A stretch of DNA of 64,000 nucleotides from Paludisphaera soli. GTDB lineage: Bacteria; Planctomycetota; Planctomycetia; Isosphaerales; Isosphaeraceae. The position numbers were made by a program, and so were the translations under genes. The stretch's first letter is position 1, and each line of letters opens with the position of its first letter. The DNA lies in NCBI RefSeq assembly GCF_011064595.1, contig NZ_JAALJI010000012.1:62001-126000 (forward strand), given 5' to 3'. The notes beneath the pieces were generated by a model. That model ran no database searches and was not told the origin of the DNA. It was given only the letters and a program-made list of their open reading frames with translations. Shown piece after piece: positions 61,678 through 64,000 of this stretch.

Positions 61678-62025
61678 TCAATACCGGCCGATCAGCTCCG
61701 GCGAGCGACCGATCGCCGGGGGGCGGTCATAGGCCGGGACGGCCGAGGCGTCGCGACGAGAGTCACGACGGGCTGGGCGCAAGGGGGCGTTCGGGCCGAA
61801 CGTCCCCGGCCTGCCCAAAAAGTCGGCGTTCAGGCGGAGCCAGCGAAGGACCTCGCCGGCGGCCTCACCGCGCAGCCGAAGGTCGTGCGGGCTCCCCCCC
61901 GGCGACGCGAACCCGAGCCGGAGTTCCAGCCCATCCAGGTGGTCGCCGTCGTCCTCGACCACCGCGTAGGTCAGCAGATCCGGGTTGATCAGGATGTCGC
62001 CGACGGAAAGGAATTTCTTGCTCAT
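61678..62025 (-). CDS. Orphan protein with basic tail
   Basis: The 115-residue protein has an ordered N-terminal part (1-70: SVGDILINPDLLTYAVVEDDGD, then LDGLELRLGF and AGEVLRWLRLNADFL) and an Arg/Pro-rich tail (75-115) that is probably disordered. I recognise no family; the beginning is reminiscent of small planctomycete proteins with a single sheet. Start ATG 62025 has only a weak GAAAG upstream. It is directly upstream (on the minus strand) of the three-hairpin leader. Confidence 0.55.
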   Translation of the reverse strand: MSKKFLSVGDILINPDLLTYAVVEDDGDHLDGLELRLGFASPGGSPHDLRLRGEAAGEVLRWLRLNADFLGRPGTFGPNAPLRPARRDSRRDASAVPAYDRPPAIGRSPELIGRY

Positions 62026-62790
62026 GACGTCTTTCGCTTTCGTGTTTCGTGTGCGGGACGAGGCCGTCCCGGGCCTGACGCGACCCTCGCGTCCGAAGCC
62101 CTTCGGGCCCTGCGTGTTCGTTGGGATGTTTTGGGGATGATCGCCGCGAGGTCGACCGTTCGTCGTCGACCGTTCGGGGAGGCCGGAGCCTTCAACGCCG
62201 GACGGCGGAGGCCCTTCTGGCGCGCCTCAGCGGAGCCGCGTCAACAACAACAGCCTCGGGCGGGACGGGCGGGCATGAGCAAGTCTCCGTGAAAAGGTCC
62301 GCGACGGCCTGCCTGGGAGGAGGGGCCGATCGAGCCGCGTGACCTGCGACGACCTAACCATAGCCGGCATCGGCCCGCCAATCAAGCTCTCTTTCATAAT
62401 TCCGATAGGATTTATATGGAATAGCCATCGTCTCTCCATGCCTTCTTCATTTCATCAGACCCCGAGAAGTCCAGGCGTCCTCTTCAAGGTTTTCTGCGTG
62501 AAGACTTTGGCGAGGGAGATCCCGTCGCTCCCGACCGAAACGGACACGGGCCTCTCCAGGCCTGGTGACCGCCTCACTTTGAGCTGCCGGACGAGGATGA
62601 GCAGGACCTCGCCTCGGCAATCTGGGCGGCCTGAGTAAAGAGCGGAGTATAAACTCTCATGCACCGGCATGGGGATTCGGGCAAAATAGATCAAATAGAC
62701 AAGCCCGGCTCCCGATAAAAAGGAGTAGAATCCCTGTGGCTGGGCGGGTTTCGACGAGGGGTCGGCCCGGTGACTTGGAGAGGAGTGCGA
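62026..62790. other. Gene-free, AT-richer interval upstream of the desaturase
   Basis: 765 bases without a supportable gene. GC falls to roughly 50% from about 62330 to 62470 and again near 62640-62740. Frames at 62455-62694 (minus) and 62339-62638 (plus) are open but lack ribosome-binding sites or similarity I can name. AT-rich segments such as TAGACA (62696-62701) and TAGAAT (62726-62731) could belong to a desaturase promoter, but the spacing (24) is not canonical. No tRNA is seen. Confidence 0.5.
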
Positions 62791-64000
62791 ATGAGCGTTT
62801 CAGAGGTCGTCCGTCCGTCGTTCGACGACATGGCCTTGCAAAAGCGGATCATGCAGCTGCGACGGCCGGACAACGTCACGAACCTGCTCTACCTCGGCCG
62901 GGAGTACGTCTGCCTGGCTTTCATCATCGGGACGGCGGTGGTCTTCGCGGAGTCGCGGGCGGGATGGGGGCTGTCGTGGTGGTGGAACGTCCCGGTGTTC
63001 GCGGCGGCGATGGTCCTGGTCGGGGCCTTGCAGCACCGCCTTGCGGGCCTGGGGCATGAGTCTTCCCACTACACGTTCGTCAAGAATCGGTTCCTGAACG
63101 ACCTGATCCCCGACCTGTTCTGCATGTTCCCGATCCTGACCTCGGTGCACTACTACCGCGTCTTCCACATGGCGCACCACCAGCACACGAACGACCCCGA
63201 GAAGGATCCCGACCTGCTCAACCTGGGCCGGGGCAAGCGCGCCTTCGAGTTCCCGATGACTCGCGAGCGGTTCATCGCCCTGGTTTACTTCTGCATGATC
63301 GTCGCGCCCCTGCGGTTCACCGAGTACCAGTTCGCCTACATGACGGTGAACACGTTCGGCAAGGGGCGGAGCATCTACAACGGCACGGCGAAGGGGCGGG
63401 GGTTCGACGTCTACCTCCCCCGGCTGTCGACCATCCTGGGCGTGCTGTACGTCCTGGCGATCAACGCCGTCTTCATCGCGCTCACCGCGTCCGACCGGCC
63501 GCACTGGATCATCCCCGCGGCCCTGCTCTCGGGAGTGGCCGGGACGCTCGTCGCCTACGCGCTGCCGGATTGGGCGGTCTTCCAGTCGCCGTTCCGCCAG
63601 GCCTACTCCACGCGGTTCGCGGGCTCGGCGCGGCTCTGGTTCTTCACCGTCGTCCTGGCCGCGCTGGCGATGACGCGATGGGCCACCGACGGCCGATCGC
63701 CGATCTACGTCGTGCTGCTCTGGCTGGTCCCGCTGATCTCGACGTTCCCGTTCTTCATGCTGCTCCGGGACGTCTACCAGCACTCGAACGCGGACTCCGG
63801 CCGGCTGACGAACTCGCGGGTGTTCTTCGTCGACCCGTTCACGCGGTGGGCGGTGTTCATCTACGGGCAGGACATGCACATCCCCCACCACCTGTTCCCG
63901 ACCGTGCCGCACTACCGCCTGGCGGAGCTGCACGAGCTGCTCAAGTGCCGGCACGAGGCGTACGGCAGCCAGGTCGTGGAGTGCCACGGCACGTTCGTCG
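62791..64000 (+). CDS. Fatty acid desaturase, 3' end beyond the window
   Basis: At least 403 residues of a membrane fatty acid desaturase. The three histidine boxes that bind the di-iron centre are present: GHESSH (HxxxH, about 90-95), HMAHHQH (about 126-132) and HIPHH near the right edge. Several hydrophobic segments occur in between. Such enzymes introduce double bonds into membrane acyl chains, or act on carotenoids or sterols. ATG 62791 has AGGAG at good distance. The frame runs off the right edge. Confidence 0.9.
   Translation, partial: MSVSEVVRPSFDDMALQKRIMQLRRPDNVTNLLYLGREYVCLAFIIGTAVVFAESRAGWGLSWWWNVPVFAAAMVLVGALQHRLAGLGHESSHYTFVKNRFLNDLIPDLFCMFPILTSVHYYRVFHMAHHQHTNDPEKDPDLLNLGRGKRAFEFPMTRERFIALVYFCMIVAPLRFTEYQFAYMTVNTFGKGRSIYNGTAKGRGFDVYLPRLSTILGVLYVLAINAVFIALTASDRPHWIIPAALLSGVAGTLVAYALPDWAVFQSPFRQAYSTRFAGSARLWFFTVVLAALAMTRWATDGRSPIYVVLLWLVPLISTFPFFMLLRDVYQHSNADSGRLTNSRVFFVDPFTRWAVFIYGQDMHIPHHLFPTVPHYRLAELHELLKCRHEAYGSQVVECHGTFV

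Noticed and set aside
62455-62694. A 79-codon minus-strand frame with a protein-like stretch (EVLLILVRQLKV)
   Set aside because: No ribosome-binding site, no similarity I can name, and lower GC than real genes; possibly a relic but not supportable.

Overview
The window is GC-rich (roughly 70%), densely packed chromosomal DNA with genes on both strands. It looks like a member of the Planctomycetota, most likely family Isosphaeraceae (Paludisphaera/Tautonia/Singulisphaera type). The reasons are very strong G/C third-codon preference, a secreted FGly-type sulfatase beside secreted carbohydrate enzymes, a long serine hydroxymethyltransferase with an insertion, a Mla/MCE lipid-transport cassette, many short alanine/arginine-rich orphan proteins, and a family of GC-rich palindromic repeats. 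The taxonomic call is inference; no rRNA or tRNA gene was found.

Layout. 0-5 kb: the end of moeA, lnt, a membrane-anchored coiled-coil protein with a small overlapping partner, a clear intrinsic terminator, and a Rad52-type annealing protein. 5-12.7 kb: a co-directional glycogen/alpha-glucan cluster (glgA, GH57, GalT-like nucleotidyl transferase, second GH57), followed by a DUF58 protein and a small membrane partner. 14-17 kb: a membrane orphan, a SAM hydroxide adenosyltransferase, queF, and a STAS protein. 17-25 kb: mutS, a small membrane protein, a DUF1624 acyltransferase-like protein, repeat copy A, an ECF sigma factor, a doubtful small gene and a GT87-like membrane glycosyltransferase. 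25-33 kb: ppk1, nfo, a four-domain S1 protein, a short HPF followed by a strong hairpin, an MDR oxidoreductase and several orphans. 33-43.7 kb: a secreted DUF4832-type protein, repeat copy B, a YfhO-type protein with argC, csrA, and a tightly overlapped glycerate kinase-thiL-tsaE-hydrolase run in which repeat copy C lies inside the hydrolase signal peptide.

43.7-54 kb: a sulfatase, a pair of 107-bp direct repeats, a BaiN-like flavoprotein, the mlaE-mlaF-mlaD cassette, an Hsp20-like fragment, a TsaC/low-molecular-weight phosphatase fusion, a DUF493 protein, a 29-residue basic ribosomal-type protein with its own terminator, and a 3-hydroxyisobutyrate dehydrogenase-family enzyme. 54-64 kb: glyA, a rhodanese, a secreted GH43, a GT4 glycosyltransferase, an 816-residue secreted protein of unknown family preceded by three hairpins that share a loop motif, an orphan, an AT-richer gene-free stretch, and a fatty acid desaturase that runs off the right edge.

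How the genes fit together. The glycogen cluster forms one coherent block: synthesis, two GH57 enzymes and a phosphorylase-like transferase. tRNA modification is represented twice for t6A (TsaE and the TsaC fusion) and once for queuosine (QueF). Cell-envelope functions recur (Lnt, Mla, YfhO, GT87, GT4), as does extracellular polysaccharide use (sulfatase, GH43, hydrolase, DUF4832). No CRISPR array, prophage, transposase or recognisable defence island was seen. The least explained elements are the three kinds of repeat and the orphan proteins.
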